Of a DNA stretch of 64,000 bases, positions 7,849 through 19,807 are shown one piece after another. The translations under genes were made by a program, and so were the position numbers. Location: assembly GCF_003014555.1 (NCBI RefSeq), contig NZ_PYGE01000024.1, positions 1-64,000 of the forward strand. The letters run 5' to 3'. Each line of letters starts with the position of its first letter. Position 1 is the first letter of the stretch. The notes under the pieces were generated by a model, which saw nothing but the letters and a program-made list of their open reading frames with translations, had not been told where the DNA came from and searched no databases. The DNA comes from Haloactinopolyspora alba. Lineage in GTDB: Bacteria > Actinomycetota > Actinomycetes > Jiangellales > Jiangellaceae.

Positions 7849-9603
7849 CTACGGCTTCTCCGGGACCGCGTCGACGCCGGCCTCCTTGCGCTGCTGCGGC
7901 GTGATCGGCGCCGGCGCGGCCGTCAGCGGGTCGTAGCCGCCGCCCGTTTTCGGGAACGCGATGACGTCCCGGATCGAGTCCGACCCCGCGAGCAGGGCGA
8001 CGATACGGTCCCAGCCGAAGGCGATACCGCCGTGCGGCGGCGCGCCGTACTTGAACGCGTCGAGCAGGAACCCGAACTTCTCCTGCGCCTGCTCGGGGGT
8101 GAGTCCCATGACGTCGAACACCCGCTGCTGCACGTCCCGGCGGTGGATACGGATCGACCCTCCGCCGATCTCGTTGCCGTTGCAGACCAGGTCGTAGGCG
8201 TAGGCCAGCGCGTTGCCCGGGTCGGTGTCGAAGCTGTCCAGCCACTCCGGCTTCGGCGAGGTGAACGCGTGGTGCACGGCCGTCCAGGCGCCGGACCCGA
8301 CGGCGACGTCGTCGGTGTCGGCCACGGACTCGAACAGCGGGGCGTCGACCACCCACGCGAACGCCCACGCGGATCCGTCGATCAGCCCCGCCCGCCGGCC
8401 GATCTCGAGCCGCGCCGCCCCCAGCAACTGCTGGGACGAGCGCCGCGTCCCGGCCGCGAAGTAGATCGCGTCGCCGACCTCCGCGCCGACCAGCTTCGGC
8501 AACCCGGCACGTTCGGTCTCGGACAGGTTCTTCGCCACCGGACCGGTCAGCTCGCCGCCTTCGCCGACCAGGACGTAGGCCAGCCCCTTGGCGCCGCGCG
8601 CTTTCGCCCACTCCTGCCAGCCGTCGAGCTCCTTGCGGGTCTGGCCCGCGCCGCCCGGATGCACCACGGCACCCACGTAGGCGGCCTGGAAGACCCGGAA
8701 CGTCGTGTCGGCGAAATGGTCCGTGACCTCGGTGATCTCCTGGCCGAACCGGAGGTCCGGCTTGTCCGAGCCGAAGCGGTCCATGGCGTCGCGATACGTC
8801 AGCCGCGGGATCGGCGTGTTCAGCTCGTACCCGATGAGCCGCCACAACGCGGCGACGACCCGCTCGGCCAGCGCGATGACGTCGCCCTGCTCGGCGAAGC
8901 TCATCTCGATGTCGAGCTGGGTGAACTCCGGCTGCCGGTCGGCGCGGAAGTCCTCGTCGCGGTAGCACCGCGCGATCTGGAAGTACCGCTCGAGGCCGGC
9001 GACCATCAGCAGCTGCTTGAACAGCTGCGGGGACTGCGGCAGCGCGTACCAGGACCCCGGGCGCAGCCGCGCGGGCACGAGGAAGTCCCGCGCCCCCTCC
9101 GGCGTGGACCGGGTCATCGTCGGCGTCTCGACCTCGACGAAGTCCTCGCTGAGCAGCACCTCGCGCGCGACCCGGTTCACCTCGCTGCGCAGCCGGATGG
9201 CCGCCGCCGGCGCGGAGCGGCGCAGGTCCAGGTAGCGGTGCTTGAGCCGCACCTCCTCGCCGACATCGACATGATCGTCGATCTGGAACGGCAGCGGCTC
9301 GGCTTCGCTGAGCACCTCGACGTCGGTGGCGATGACCTCGATGTCGCCGGTGGGCAGCGCGGGGTTCTCGTTGCCGGCGGGCCGCTGCTCGACCGAACCG
9401 GTGACCTTGATGCAGAACTCGTTGCGCAGCCCGTGCGCGACCGCCTCGTCGCGGACCACCACCTGGGCGACGCCCGACGCGTCGCGCAGATCCAGGAACG
9501 CCACTCCCCCGTGATCACGGCGGCGGGCCACCCAGCCGGTGAGGGTGACGGTCTGGCCGGCGTGACCGGCGCGCAGCGCGCCGGCCTCGTGGGTGCGAAG
9601 CAC
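7849..9603 (-). CDS. aspS: Aspartate--tRNA ligase
   Basis: This 584-residue class II synthetase has an N-terminal OB-fold anticodon domain ([15 protein letters not shown]), the class II motif 2 [21 protein letters not shown], a bacterial-type insertion domain, and motif 3 [13 protein letters not shown] near the C-terminus. It charges tRNA-Asp, and possibly tRNA-Asn if the organism uses GatCAB. The GTG at 9603 follows a GAGAGGAAA site and matches the usual N-terminus (LRTHEAG). A longer open frame upstream is rejected because it reads into the symporter gene. Confidence 0.97.
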   Translation of the reverse strand: MLRTHEAGALRAGHAGQTVTLTGWVARRRDHGGVAFLDLRDASGVAQVVVRDEAVAHGLRNEFCIKVTGSVEQRPAGNENPALPTGDIEVIATDVEVLSEAEPLPFQIDDHVDVGEEVRLKHRYLDLRRSAPAAAIRLRSEVNRVAREVLLSEDFVEVETPTMTRSTPEGARDFLVPARLRPGSWYALPQSPQLFKQLLMVAGLERYFQIARCYRDEDFRADRQPEFTQLDIEMSFAEQGDVIALAERVVAALWRLIGYELNTPIPRLTYRDAMDRFGSDKPDLRFGQEITEVTDHFADTTFRVFQAAYVGAVVHPGGAGQTRKELDGWQEWAKARGAKGLAYVLVGEGGELTGPVAKNLSETERAGLPKLVGAEVGDAIYFAAGTRRSSQQLLGAARLEIGRRAGLIDGSAWAFAWVVDAPLFESVADTDDVAVGSGAWTAVHHAFTSPKPEWLDSFDTDPGNALAYAYDLVCNGNEIGGGSIRIHRRDVQQRVFDVMGLTPEQAQEKFGFLLDAFKYGAPPHGGIAFGWDRIVALLAGSDSIRDVIAFPKTGGGYDPLTAAPAPITPQQRKEAGVDAVPEKP

Positions 9604-9659
9604 GGGGTGTTTCCTCTCGAGGTCGTCGGTCAAGGTGGGGCCATCGCGGCGCGCGTGGA

Positions 9660-9700
9660 CCGGCGCGCCGCTTACAGATCCTACGTAAGCGGCGCGCCGG
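9660..9700 (-). terminator. Hairpin terminator of the symporter gene
   Basis: A perfect 16-bp stem (9660-9675 with 9685-9700) with a 9-base loop follows the symporter stop by 40 bases on the minus strand. It is long and GC-rich with no U-tract. It should insulate aspS from readthrough. Confidence 0.8.
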
Positions 9701-9740
9701 CAGGCGAGGCGATTGGTGTTGGAGGCAGGCGTGGCGCGAG

Positions 9741-11138
9741 CTACTGCTGCCCCGCCGTCTTGCCACCCTTCTGCTTGAGCAGCATCCCCTCGGGGCTGTT
9801 CAGGTACTCCCTGGTCTCCCGTGCGACCATCCCGGACAGGATCAGCAGCCCGATCAGGTTCGGCAGCGCCATCAGCCCGTTCATGATTCCCGCGAACGTC
9901 CACACCGTGCTGAGTTCGGCGACGGCGCCGACGAACACCATCACGACGAAGACCGCCCGATACGGCACCACCCCCCGGCGGCCGACGAGCCGCTCGATGT
10001 TGCGCTCGCCGTAGTAGGACCACCCGAGAAGGGTGGAGAAGGCGAAGAACGCGACGCTGATGGCGACGATCTGCCCGCCCCAGTCGCCGACGAGCCCTTC
10101 CTCGAAGGCGGAGGACGTCATGATGGAGCCCTCGGCGCCACTGGTCCACTGACCGGTGACGACGATCACCAGGGCAGTGAACGTCACCACGACGAGGGTG
10201 TCGATGAACGTCTGCGTCATGGACACGAGCGCCTGCCGGACCGGGTGCGTGGTCTTGGCCGCCGCCGCCGCGATTCCGCCGGTGCCCAGGCCGGACTCGT
10301 TCGAGAAGATGCCGCGCGCGACGCCGTACTGCAGCGCCAGCAGGAAGCCGGACCCGGCGAATCCACCGGCCGCCGCCGTACCCGTGAACGCGTCGGTGAC
10401 GATGAGCTCGAACGCGTCAGGGATCTCGCCGATGTTCGCCAGCAGGACCCACACGCCGGCGGCGACGTAGATGACGACCATGACCGGCACGAACGCGGAC
10501 GTGACCCGTCCGATGCTCTTGATCCCACCAAGGATGACCGCGGCCGCGGCAACGGTGAGGATCAGGCCGGTGACGACCGTGGGTATGCCCCACTGCTCGT
10601 CGGCCTGGGCCGCGACGGTGTTGGACTGGGTCATGTTGCCGATGCCGAAGCTGGCGACGACGGCGAACACCGCGAACGCGATGCCGAGTACCGGGCCGAG
10701 TCGGCCCTTGATTCCCCGGCTCAAGTAGTAGGCCGGACCGCCGCTCTGTTCCCCGGCCGCGTCGGTGTGCCGGAACTTCACCCCGAGGAACGCCTCGGTG
10801 TACTTCGTGGCCATGCCGACAAGGCCGGTGACCCACATCCAGAAGATGGCGCCGGGACCACCGAGCTGGATGGCACCGGCCACACCGGCGATGTTGCCGA
10901 CGCCGACGGTCGCGGCCATGGCCGTGGCCAGCGCCTGATAGTGCGAAATGTCGCCTTCGGCCTCGGGGTCCTTCCGTGTGAGGAAGGCCAGGCGAAACGC
11001 ACGCCCGAACGCCCTGAACTGCACGCCGGTCAGCCGAACGGTGAGGAACACACCGGTGCCCAGCAGCAACGGGATGAGCAGCCAAGGCCCCCACACGACA
11101 TCGTTGATCTCGTTCAGGGCATCGTCGACCGCGTCCAT
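9741..11138 (-). CDS. Alanine/glycine:cation symporter family protein (AGCS)
   Basis: This 465-residue membrane protein has roughly ten to eleven hydrophobic segments and hallmark AGCS stretches: [17 protein letters not shown], and the [17 protein letters not shown] segment that contributes to substrate and Na+ binding. Members import alanine or glycine with sodium. The ATG at 11138 has a GAAGGAGA site 8 bases upstream. It is monocistronic, with a hairpin on its 3' side. The exact amino acid is not determinable from sequence. Confidence 0.93.
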   Translation of the reverse strand: MDAVDDALNEINDVVWGPWLLIPLLLGTGVFLTVRLTGVQFRAFGRAFRLAFLTRKDPEAEGDISHYQALATAMAATVGVGNIAGVAGAIQLGGPGAIFWMWVTGLVGMATKYTEAFLGVKFRHTDAAGEQSGGPAYYLSRGIKGRLGPVLGIAFAVFAVVASFGIGNMTQSNTVAAQADEQWGIPTVVTGLILTVAAAAVILGGIKSIGRVTSAFVPVMVVIYVAAGVWVLLANIGEIPDAFELIVTDAFTGTAAAGGFAGSGFLLALQYGVARGIFSNESGLGTGGIAAAAAKTTHPVRQALVSMTQTFIDTLVVVTFTALVIVVTGQWTSGAEGSIMTSSAFEEGLVGDWGGQIVAISVAFFAFSTLLGWSYYGERNIERLVGRRGVVPYRAVFVVMVFVGAVAELSTVWTFAGIMNGLMALPNLIGLLILSGMVARETREYLNSPEGMLLKQKGGKTAGQQ

Positions 11139-11225
11139 GCATGTCTCCTTCGTGAATGACTGTCGGACATGGTGTACGGAATGGAGCGGTTTGACCAGAG
11201 CGACAGTCGGTGCGTCACAAGACTG

Positions 11226-12782
11226 TTACGCGGGCGGCTCGAACAGTGCCTGCTGCACCGGTGGCGACGCGCGCGCCCCGGCTTCGGTCCCGTCGGGCGC
11301 ATCCGGCGTACCGGTGGCGTGCCGCCGCTCGGCCGGACGGTCCACACCGTGCCGGCGCAGCAACGGTGCGGTGCGCTGCTGCAGCCAGGTGCGGTACCGC
11401 CGGTGCGCGTAGGCGCCGGTGCCGTAGAGGCGATGGTACCGGGCGACGAGGTCGGGGTACTGGGCTTCGAGCCAGCGCAGGTACCACTCGCGCGCGCCGG
11501 CGCGCAGGTGCAGCGGGATGACCGTGACGTCGCCGGCGCCGGCCTCGGCGACCGCGCCGATCAACGAATCCAGTTGTTCGACCGAGTCGGTGAGCCCCGG
11601 CAGCACCGGCGCCACGAGAACATTGCAGGGCAGGCCGGCGTCACGGATGGCACGGATCATGTCGAGGCGTGCCCGCGGCGTCGGTGTTCCAGGCTCGACG
11701 GACCGGTGCAGACCGTCGTCCAGCATCGCCAGCGACACACCGACGCCGACCTCGACCGAACCCGCCGCAGCCGCCAGCTTCGGGAGGTCCCGGCGCAGCA
11801 GCGTCCCCTTCGTGAGCACGCTGAACGGAGTGCCGGAACCGGCGAGCGCGTCGATGATGCCGGGCATCAGCCGATAGCGGCCCTCCGCCCGCTGATACGG
11901 GTCGGTGTTGGTGCCCATGGCGACGTGCTCACGCGTCCAGGAGCTCTTCGCGACCTCGTTCCTGACGACCTCGGCGATGTTGGTCTTGACCACGACCTGC
12001 CGGTCGAAGTCGTCTCCGCTGTCGAGGTCGAGGTAGGTGTGTGTGCCGCGGGCGAAGCAGTTGTGACTGACCACCCCGTCGGCGACGAAGTCGCCGGTGC
12101 CGGTGGTGATGTCGTACATCGGCATCAGCGTGCCCAGCTCCTGCACGGACCGCACCCGAAGCCCCGGGGACGTGTCGACACTCACCCGTGTCTGCGCCCC
12201 GGCCCGCAGTCCGTCGTCGCCGACCTCGGGTGGGGCGCCGGCCGCCCCGAACCCCATCAACTGGTCGCCGTCGACCAGATGCGCGCGTCGTAGCGCCCGG
12301 CCGGATGCGGTGACGTGTTGCCAACCCCGGGTCGTCAGGAACCGGTGATCGCCGCTGGCGGTCAGGGTGGTCCCGTCGGCGAGCGAGAGCCGGACAGCGG
12401 GCTTGCGGGTCTCCCAGTGGTCGAGCACCACGGTGACGACGTAACGGCGCCGCCCGCCGGCGGCGCGGGTGCCGATGATCCGGTCGCCGACCCGCAACCG
12501 CGCCAGCGGGCGCTGCCGCCCGTCGCTCATGAGCACCGGCGTGTCGCCGGCGAGGCAGTAGGTGCACGCGTGACTGCACCCCCGGTACGGGTTGATGGTC
12601 CACCGGAACGGCACCCGCGCTGCCGCGGGCACCCGGTTCAACGCCGAGCGGCACATGACCTCGTGGAAGGTGATGCCCTCGAACTGCGGAGTCTGCACGC
12701 TGCGCACCAGCCCGGCCATGCGCTGCAACCCGGGCAGCGCTTGGCCGTCCGACGTGCTGACCCCCCGGGACTCCCAACGCAT
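11226..12782 (-). CDS. Intein-containing radical SAM protein of the Rv2578c family
   Basis: This 518-residue precursor is a radical SAM enzyme interrupted by a 166-residue mini-intein. The extein (352 residues) has the family N-terminus QFEGITFHEV and the CxxxCxxC cluster motif: C69 and C73 precede the intein, and the third Cys (C242) is the first residue after it. Later segments GTNTDPYQRAEGRYRLMPGI and PVLPGLTDS are typical of the family. It should bind [4Fe-4S] and SAM only after splicing. Its function is unknown. The family is often adjacent to hisS, as here. The start is ATG 12782 (MRWES); ATG 12800 is an alternative. Confidence 0.9.
   Translation of the reverse strand: MRWESRGVSTSDGQALPGLQRMAGLVRSVQTPQFEGITFHEVMCRSALNRVPAAARVPFRWTINPYRGCSHACTYCLAGDTPVLMSDGRQRPLARLRVGDRIIGTRAAGGRRRYVVTVVLDHWETRKPAVRLSLADGTTLTASGDHRFLTTRGWQHVTASGRALRRAHLVDGDQLMGFGAAGAPPEVGDDGLRAGAQTRVSVDTSPGLRVRSVQELGTLMPMYDITTGTGDFVADGVVSHNCFARGTHTYLDLDSGDDFDRQVVVKTNIAEVVRNEVAKSSWTREHVAMGTNTDPYQRAEGRYRLMPGIIDALAGSGTPFSVLTKGTLLRRDLPKLAAAAGSVEVGVGVSLAMLDDGLHRSVEPGTPTPRARLDMIRAIRDAGLPCNVLVAPVLPGLTDSVEQLDSLIGAVAEAGAGDVTVIPLHLRAGAREWYLRWLEAQYPDLVARYHRLYGTGAYAHRRYRTWLQQRTAPLLRRHGVDRPAERRHATGTPDAPDGTEAGARASPPVQQALFEPPA
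12060..12557 (-). other. Mini-intein inserted in the radical SAM motif
   Basis: The inserted 166 residues begin with Cys (CLAGDTPVL, block A) and end with His-Asn before a Cys +1 residue (VVSHN|C, block G). Block B carries SGDH, an SxxH variant of the usual TxxH, and block F reads MYDITTGTGDF. There is no homing-endonuclease domain, so it is a Hint-only mini-intein. All nucleophiles needed for class 1 splicing (C1, N-terminal His, penultimate His, Asn, Cys+1) are present. Removing it restores the CxxxCxxC motif exactly. Confidence 0.93.
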
Positions 12783-12882
12783 GACCACATTCGAACACAC
12801 GTTCGCCCACGTGGCAACCCGACCGGCGGCCGCACGGCGCCCTCAGCGGCGGTCGTACTGCGCAATATCGGGCCGCGTCACC

Positions 12883-12936
12883 GTGATGGGGGCGTGGCTA
12901 CTGGCGCTATCACGCCACCAACCGCGCCCCCATCAC
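12883..12936 (-). terminator. Hairpin terminator downstream of hisS
   Basis: An inverted repeat of 12 perfect base pairs (12883-12894 with 12925-12936), extended by three more pairs including one G-U, begins 16 bases after the hisS stop on the minus strand. It separates hisS from the radical SAM gene. Confidence 0.7.
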
Positions 12937-12951
12937 ATACGGCCGCGGCCA

Positions 12952-14220
12952 TCACGACGAGGTGGCGGTGATGAGGTGCGAGCGGACGTCGCCGAGAGCG
13001 ACGGGCTCCTGTTCACCGGAGCGCAGGTCCTTGACCTGGGCCACGCCGTCGGCCAGATCGCGCTCGCCGACGACGACCGCATACCGGGCGCCGCTGCGGT
13101 CGGCGGCCTTCATCGCGCCCTTGAGTCCGCGCCCGCCGGTCGCCACGTCGGCGGCGACCCCGGCACGGCGGAGCTCGGTCACCAGCCCGAACGCGTGCCG
13201 CTCGGCGTCGTCGCCCAGCGGCACGAGGTACACGTCGACGCCGGGGGTGCCGGGCAGCGGCAACCCCTCGGCCTCCATGGCCAGCAGTGTGCGCTCCGCG
13301 CCGAGGGCCCAGCCGACGCTGGGCAGCCGCGGCCCGCCGAGCAGCTCGGACAGGCCGTCGTAGCGGCCGCCGCCGCCGACCGCGGACTGCGAGCCGAGCC
13401 CGTCGTGGACGAACTCGAACAGCGTGCGGGTGTAGTAGTCGAGCCCGCGGACCAGGCGTGGATCGTCGTCGTACGGCACACCCGCGTCGGTCAGCAGCCG
13501 GCGCACCCGATCGTGGTGGGCACGGTCACCGTCCGACAGGAAGTCCGTGACCAGGGGCGCGTCCGCCAGCGCCTTCTGCACGTCGGGACGCTTGTCGTCC
13601 AGTACCCGTAACGGGTTGATCTCGACCCGGCTCGCGGTGTCCTCGTCGAGATCGAGGCCGCGCAGGAACTGCTGCAACGCGTCGCGGTAGGCGGGGCGGG
13701 ACTCGCTGGAACCGAGCGAGTTGATCAGCACCCGAACCTCCGTGAGCCCCAGCGCGCGGTACGCGTCCATGGCCAGCACGATCAGCTCGGCGTCGACCGC
13801 CGGGTCCTCGGTGCCGAGCACCTCCGCGCCGACCTGCGAGAAGTGCCGGAAGCGGCCCTTCTGCGGACGCTCGTAGCGATAGTACGAGCCCCCGTACCAC
13901 AGCTTCACCGGCAGCGCGCCGCGGTGCAGCCCGTTCTCGAGGGCGGCGCGCAGCACCGGCGCCGTCCCCTCGGGGCGCAGCGAGACGTCGTCGCCGCCGC
14001 GCGTGGTGAACGAGTACATCTCCTTGGTGACGATGTCGGTCGACTCGCCGACGCCCCGGGCGAACAGGCCCGTCTCCTCGAAGCTCGGCGTCTCGACGTA
14101 GCCGTACCCGGCCCGGCGGACCGGACCGGCCATCGCGTCGCGCACCGCCAGGACCGCCTCTCCCCGCGGCGGGACGAGGTCGAACGTGCCTTTCGGGGCG
14201 CGGAACGTCGGTTGATTCAC
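12952..14220 (-). CDS. hisS: Histidine--tRNA ligase
   Basis: This 422-residue class II synthetase shows motif 2 in [16 protein letters not shown], the histidine-binding segment [14 protein letters not shown], and motif 3 [15 protein letters not shown]. The C-terminal ~95 residues form the anticodon-binding domain. It charges tRNA-His in the cytoplasm. The GTG at 14220 gives the usual N-terminus ([13 protein letters not shown]). The open frame extends upstream through the neighbouring gene and that part is not coding. It lies 28 bases after the metallo-hydrolase gene and is probably co-transcribed with it. Confidence 0.97.
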   Translation of the reverse strand: MNQPTFRAPKGTFDLVPPRGEAVLAVRDAMAGPVRRAGYGYVETPSFEETGLFARGVGESTDIVTKEMYSFTTRGGDDVSLRPEGTAPVLRAALENGLHRGALPVKLWYGGSYYRYERPQKGRFRHFSQVGAEVLGTEDPAVDAELIVLAMDAYRALGLTEVRVLINSLGSSESRPAYRDALQQFLRGLDLDEDTASRVEINPLRVLDDKRPDVQKALADAPLVTDFLSDGDRAHHDRVRRLLTDAGVPYDDDPRLVRGLDYYTRTLFEFVHDGLGSQSAVGGGGRYDGLSELLGGPRLPSVGWALGAERTLLAMEAEGLPLPGTPGVDVYLVPLGDDAERHAFGLVTELRRAGVAADVATGGRGLKGAMKAADRSGARYAVVVGERDLADGVAQVKDLRSGEQEPVALGDVRSHLITATSS

Positions 14221-14248
14221 TGGTTCATCCCATTGACCGGACCGGTCG

Positions 14249-14941
14249 TCACGGCCCGAGTTGTCGAAGGTACGGGTTGGTGGTGCGCTCCTGGCCGAGG
14301 GTCGACGACTCGCCGTGGCCGGGCAGCACCGTGGTCGCGTCCGCGAGCCCGCCGTCGGCCTCCGGCCGGGCGAGCTCGCCGAGCGTATGTCGCATCCGCT
14401 CGTCGTCGCCGCCCGGCAGGTCGGTGCGGCCGATCGTGCCGGCGAACAGCACGTCCCCGGTGAAGCACATCGATCCGTCGGAGCCGTCCTGAGACGGGAC
14501 GTGGTACAGCGTCGACCCCTCGGTGTGCCCCGGAGAGTGCACCGGTTCGATCCGGATGCCGGCGAGCCACAACGGCGAGCCGTCGGAGAACGTCCGCACG
14601 TCTGGCGGCTCGACCCAGTCGTCGGCCAGGGCAGCCAGCATGGGCGCCAGATCCGGCCCGAGCGTGCCGATGGGGTCGGCGAGCCGGTAGGCGTCCGCCT
14701 CGTGCAGGTAGACCGGCAGGTCACGTCGCTGGCACAGCTGGGCCAGCGCGAACGTGTGATCGACGTGTCCGTGGGTGACCAGCGCCGCCACCGGTTCCAG
14801 CAAGTGCTCCGCGAGCAGGGCGTCGACCTGCTCGTCGACCGCGATGCCTGGATCGACGAGGACGCATTGACGGCCGCCGTCGGGTGCGAGCACATAGCAG
14901 TTGGTGCCCAGCACGGGTGCGGTCAGCGAGTGGAGGAGCAC
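14249..14941 (-). CDS. MBL-fold metallo-hydrolase (glyoxalase II-like)
   Basis: This 230-residue protein has the metallo-beta-lactamase signature THGHVDH (H57, H59, D61, H62), H139 in SPGHT, D163 in FTGD and H209 in LPGHG. These form a two-metal site like that of hydroxyacylglutathione hydrolases, which hydrolyse thioesters. Actinobacteria lack glutathione, so the substrate is probably another thioester. Its place beside hisS and the cyclophilin is the same in mycobacteria (the Rv2581c position). Confidence 0.9.
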   Translation of the reverse strand: MLLHSLTAPVLGTNCYVLAPDGGRQCVLVDPGIAVDEQVDALLAEHLLEPVAALVTHGHVDHTFALAQLCQRRDLPVYLHEADAYRLADPIGTLGPDLAPMLAALADDWVEPPDVRTFSDGSPLWLAGIRIEPVHSPGHTEGSTLYHVPSQDGSDGSMCFTGDVLFAGTIGRTDLPGGDDERMRHTLGELARPEADGGLADATTVLPGHGESSTLGQERTTNPYLRQLGP

Positions 14942-15084
14942 TCGGTGAAGGGTACCGGCGCTGCATCATTGCCGCGAACTCGTTATCTGACAGCGGCGTT
15001 GTACTGCCTAGACTGTCCCCCCGTAGTACGTGTAGCGGGGGCGCCCGGACTCCCGCCCGTGGTCGTGGTTGGTTGGGAGGACCG

Positions 15085-15909
15085 GTGGCCGACAGCGCCA
15101 AGCGCCGGCGCGCACTGGAGCGGCAGCGACAGCAGCGACAGCAGGCCCGTCGGGCCGAACGTGCCGCCCGGAGGCGTCGAAACGCACTGCTCGGAGGGGC
15201 GCTCGCCCTGGTCGTCGTGGTCGTGGGTGCGACGCTGCTCGCGACGGGCGTGCTCGGCGGCGAGGACGAGACGACCGCGTCGACCGGCGACAACTCCCAG
15301 GAGGACACCGACCCCGCCAGCGCTTCCGGCGCGTGCGCGTACCGAGAGGCCGGCGAGCCGGCCGTACCGGACATCGGGCTGCCCCCGGAGCTGACCGGGA
15401 AGGCCCCCAAGGCGCGCACCGCGACCCTGACGCTGAACGGATCACCGGTGAAGGTGCAGCTCGAGTCCGCGGCGGCACCGTGCACGGTGCACTCGTTCGC
15501 GTTCCTGGCCGGGTCCGACTACTTCGACGGCACCGAGTGTCACCGGCTCACCACGTCGGACAGCCTGAAGGTCCTGCAGTGTGGCGACCCCACCGGCAGC
15601 GGCTCCGGCGGACCCGGCTACGAGTTCGACAACGAGAACACCGACGGCGCGTCCTATCCGGCGGGCACGGTCGCGATGGCGAACTCGGGCCCCGACACCA
15701 ACGGCAGCCAGTTCTTCCTGGTCTACGGCGACTCCGACCTGCCGCCGAAGTACACCGTGTTCGGGCACATCACCGACGGCCTCGACGTCGTCACCGGGAT
15801 CGCCGACGCGGGTACCGACAATGGAAGCGAAGACGGCGCGCCGGCCGAGCCGGTCACCCTGGACGACGTCACCACAGCCGCTGCGAACCTGGATGAGGAC
15901 TCACAGTGA
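15085..15909 (+). CDS. Membrane-anchored cyclophilin-type peptidyl-prolyl isomerase
   Basis: This 274-residue protein has a basic, coiled N-terminus rich in Arg and Gln, one membrane segment (about 33-54), an acidic linker and a C-terminal cyclophilin domain on the outside. The core is clear: CHRLTTS, VAMANSGPDTNGSQFF and YTVFGHITDG. It would catalyse proline isomerisation in exported proteins. The GTG at 15085 follows GGGAGG. Several usual active-site residues are changed (CHRLT instead of FHRVI), so activity may be modest. Its stop overlaps the next start. Confidence 0.9.
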   Translation: MADSAKRRRALERQRQQRQQARRAERAARRRRNALLGGALALVVVVVGATLLATGVLGGEDETTASTGDNSQEDTDPASASGACAYREAGEPAVPDIGLPPELTGKAPKARTATLTLNGSPVKVQLESAAAPCTVHSFAFLAGSDYFDGTECHRLTTSDSLKVLQCGDPTGSGSGGPGYEFDNENTDGASYPAGTVAMANSGPDTNGSQFFLVYGDSDLPPKYTVFGHITDGLDVVTGIADAGTDNGSEDGAPAEPVTLDDVTTAAANLDEDSQ

Positions 15910-17210
15910 CCCACACCCCTGGTAGCCCCGAGCCCGCCGAGCCGGGAGCCGGCAGCTCCGAGTCGACGTCTCCCGCCACGGTCGCATCCAACGAATGGGG
16001 ACGCGTGGACGAGACCGGCGAGGTCTTCGTCCGCACCTCCGCGGGCGAGCGCAGCATCGGCTCGTGGCAGGTGGGCAAGCCCGAGGAAGCGCTGGCGTTC
16101 TTCGCGCGCAAGTACGACGACCTCGCGGTCCAGGTCGACCTGCTCGAGAAGCGGCTGGAGTCGGGCGCCGCGGCGCCGGACGACACCGCGTCCAGCGCGG
16201 CGAAACTGCGCTCGGCGGTGGCCGAGGCGCACGCGATCGGCGACCTCGACGCGCTCTCCGCCCGGCTCGACGCGATCGACGAGCGGGTCGCGCAACACCG
16301 CGCCGAACGCAAGGCCGCGCGGGCCCGTGCCCAGGAGGACGCCCGGGCCCGCAAGGAACAGATCGCGGAGCAGGCCGAGGCGATCGCCGAAGGCAACGAC
16401 TGGAAGTCCGGCGCCGACACGCTGCGGAGTCTGCTCGACGAGTGGAAGTCGCTCCCCCGCCTCGACCGGGCCACCGACGACGAGCTGTGGCGCCGGTTCT
16501 CCTCCGCCCGGACGCACTACACCCGGCGGCGCAAGGCACACTTCGCCGAACTCGCCGAGCGGCGCGAAGAGGCCCGCGCCGTCAAGGAGCGCATCCTCGC
16601 CGAAGCCGAACAGCTCAGCAGCTCCACCGACTGGGGGCCGACGTCACGGCGTTACCGCGAGCTCATGTCGCAGTGGAAGGCCGCCGGCCCGGCGCCGCGC
16701 AACGTCGAGGACAGCCTCTGGAAGAGGTTCCGCGCAGCCCAGGACACGTTCTTCGGCGCGCGCAACGCACACCAGGCGCAGCGCGACGACGAACAGCAGG
16801 CCAACCTCCGGGCGAAGGAAGAGATCCTCACCGAGGCCGAGGCGCTGTTGCCGGTGACCGACTGGAAGGCGGCCCGGCGGGCGTTGCGCGCTCTACAGGA
16901 CCGCTGGGAAGGAATCGGTCACGTGCCCCGCGACTCCATGCGCTCGGTCGAGGGCCGGATGCGCCGCGTCGAGGACGCGATCCGCGACGCGGAGCGCAGC
17001 GAGTGGCAGCGGTCCAACCCGGAGGCCCGGGCCCGCGCGGAGGCCACCGTCCAGCAGCTCGAGTCGTCCATCGCCGACCTGGAGGCGAAGGCCGTGAAGG
17101 CCCGCGAGTCGGGCAACGAGCGCAAGCAGCGCGAGGCGGAGGAGGCGCTGGCGGCGCGGCGCTCCTGGTTGGATCAGGCGCGGCAGGCACTGGACGAGTT
17201 CTCCGGCTGA
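15906..17210 (+). CDS. DUF349 domain-containing protein
   Basis: This 434-residue, strongly charged protein contains repeated helical DUF349 units, each with a WK...W or DW...R pattern (DWKSGADTLRSLLDEWKSL, DWGPTSRRYRELMSQWKAAG, DWKAARRALRALQDRWEGIG). Long Glu/Arg-rich coiled coils fill both the N-terminal third and the last 60 residues. DUF349 proteins are poorly understood and some are linked to RNA or ribosome metabolism. The GTG at 15906 overlaps the cyclophilin stop, so the two are coupled. No catalytic motif is visible. Confidence 0.85.
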   Translation: MTHTPGSPEPAEPGAGSSESTSPATVASNEWGRVDETGEVFVRTSAGERSIGSWQVGKPEEALAFFARKYDDLAVQVDLLEKRLESGAAAPDDTASSAAKLRSAVAEAHAIGDLDALSARLDAIDERVAQHRAERKAARARAQEDARARKEQIAEQAEAIAEGNDWKSGADTLRSLLDEWKSLPRLDRATDDELWRRFSSARTHYTRRRKAHFAELAERREEARAVKERILAEAEQLSSSTDWGPTSRRYRELMSQWKAAGPAPRNVEDSLWKRFRAAQDTFFGARNAHQAQRDDEQQANLRAKEEILTEAEALLPVTDWKAARRALRALQDRWEGIGHVPRDSMRSVEGRMRRVEDAIRDAERSEWQRSNPEARARAEATVQQLESSIADLEAKAVKARESGNERKQREAEEALAARRSWLDQARQALDEFSG

Positions 17211-17223
17211 ACTGTCGTTGGGG

Positions 17224-17320
17224 CTGGCGGGGTTGTGTGTCGCCGGCCCCCCGCGGCTCGCTCGTTCCTCGCTCGCCGATGCCCGTCCGAACCCTGGCCG
17301 GCAACACACAACCCCGCCAG
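17224..17320. terminator. Long inverted repeat between convergent genes
   Basis: A 17-bp perfect repeat (17224-17240 with 17304-17320) continues as 7 more pairs after one mismatch, closing a loop of about 47 bases rich in CTCGC. It sits between the convergent DUF349 and rel genes and probably terminates both. The stem is longer than a usual terminator. Confidence 0.6.
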
Positions 17321-17369
17321 ACACGTCAGCTGCAGTCGGCGCCTCGCTCCGCCCGTCGGCGGGCTCGGG

Positions 17370-19676
<2,307 letters not shown>

Positions 19677-19710
19677 GGGCCCCCTCTCGTCCCTACGAAG
19701 GAGACAACAC

Positions 19711-19741
19711 AGTGTAGGCCGTCAGTGATTCCGAGAGTCAA
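19711..19741 (-). promoter_or_regulatory. Candidate promoter of rel
   Basis: On the minus strand TTGACT (19741-19736) and TACACT (19716-19711) are separated by 19 bases, upstream of the rel GTG at 19676. Both hexamers are close to the vegetative consensus; the spacing is slightly long. This would let rel be transcribed independently of apt. Confidence 0.55.
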
Positions 19742-19807
19742 TCCGTCCAGGAACCACTGATCATCGGCACTGACGCGCCGGACGTGCGGGGCCGGAGCGC
19801 GAGCCGG

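Noticed and set aside
9604-10149. N-terminal extension of aspS
   Set aside because: It lies over the symporter gene's 3' end and the hairpin at 9660-9700; the aspartyl synthetase N-terminus begins at GTG 9603.
10245-11159. 304-codon plus-strand frame opposite the symporter gene
   Set aside because: It is a mirror of the symporter codons, rich in Arg, Gly and Asp, and has no domain or start-site support.
14221-14895. N-terminal extension of hisS
   Set aside because: It overlaps the metallo-hydrolase, which has a complete active site in its own frame.
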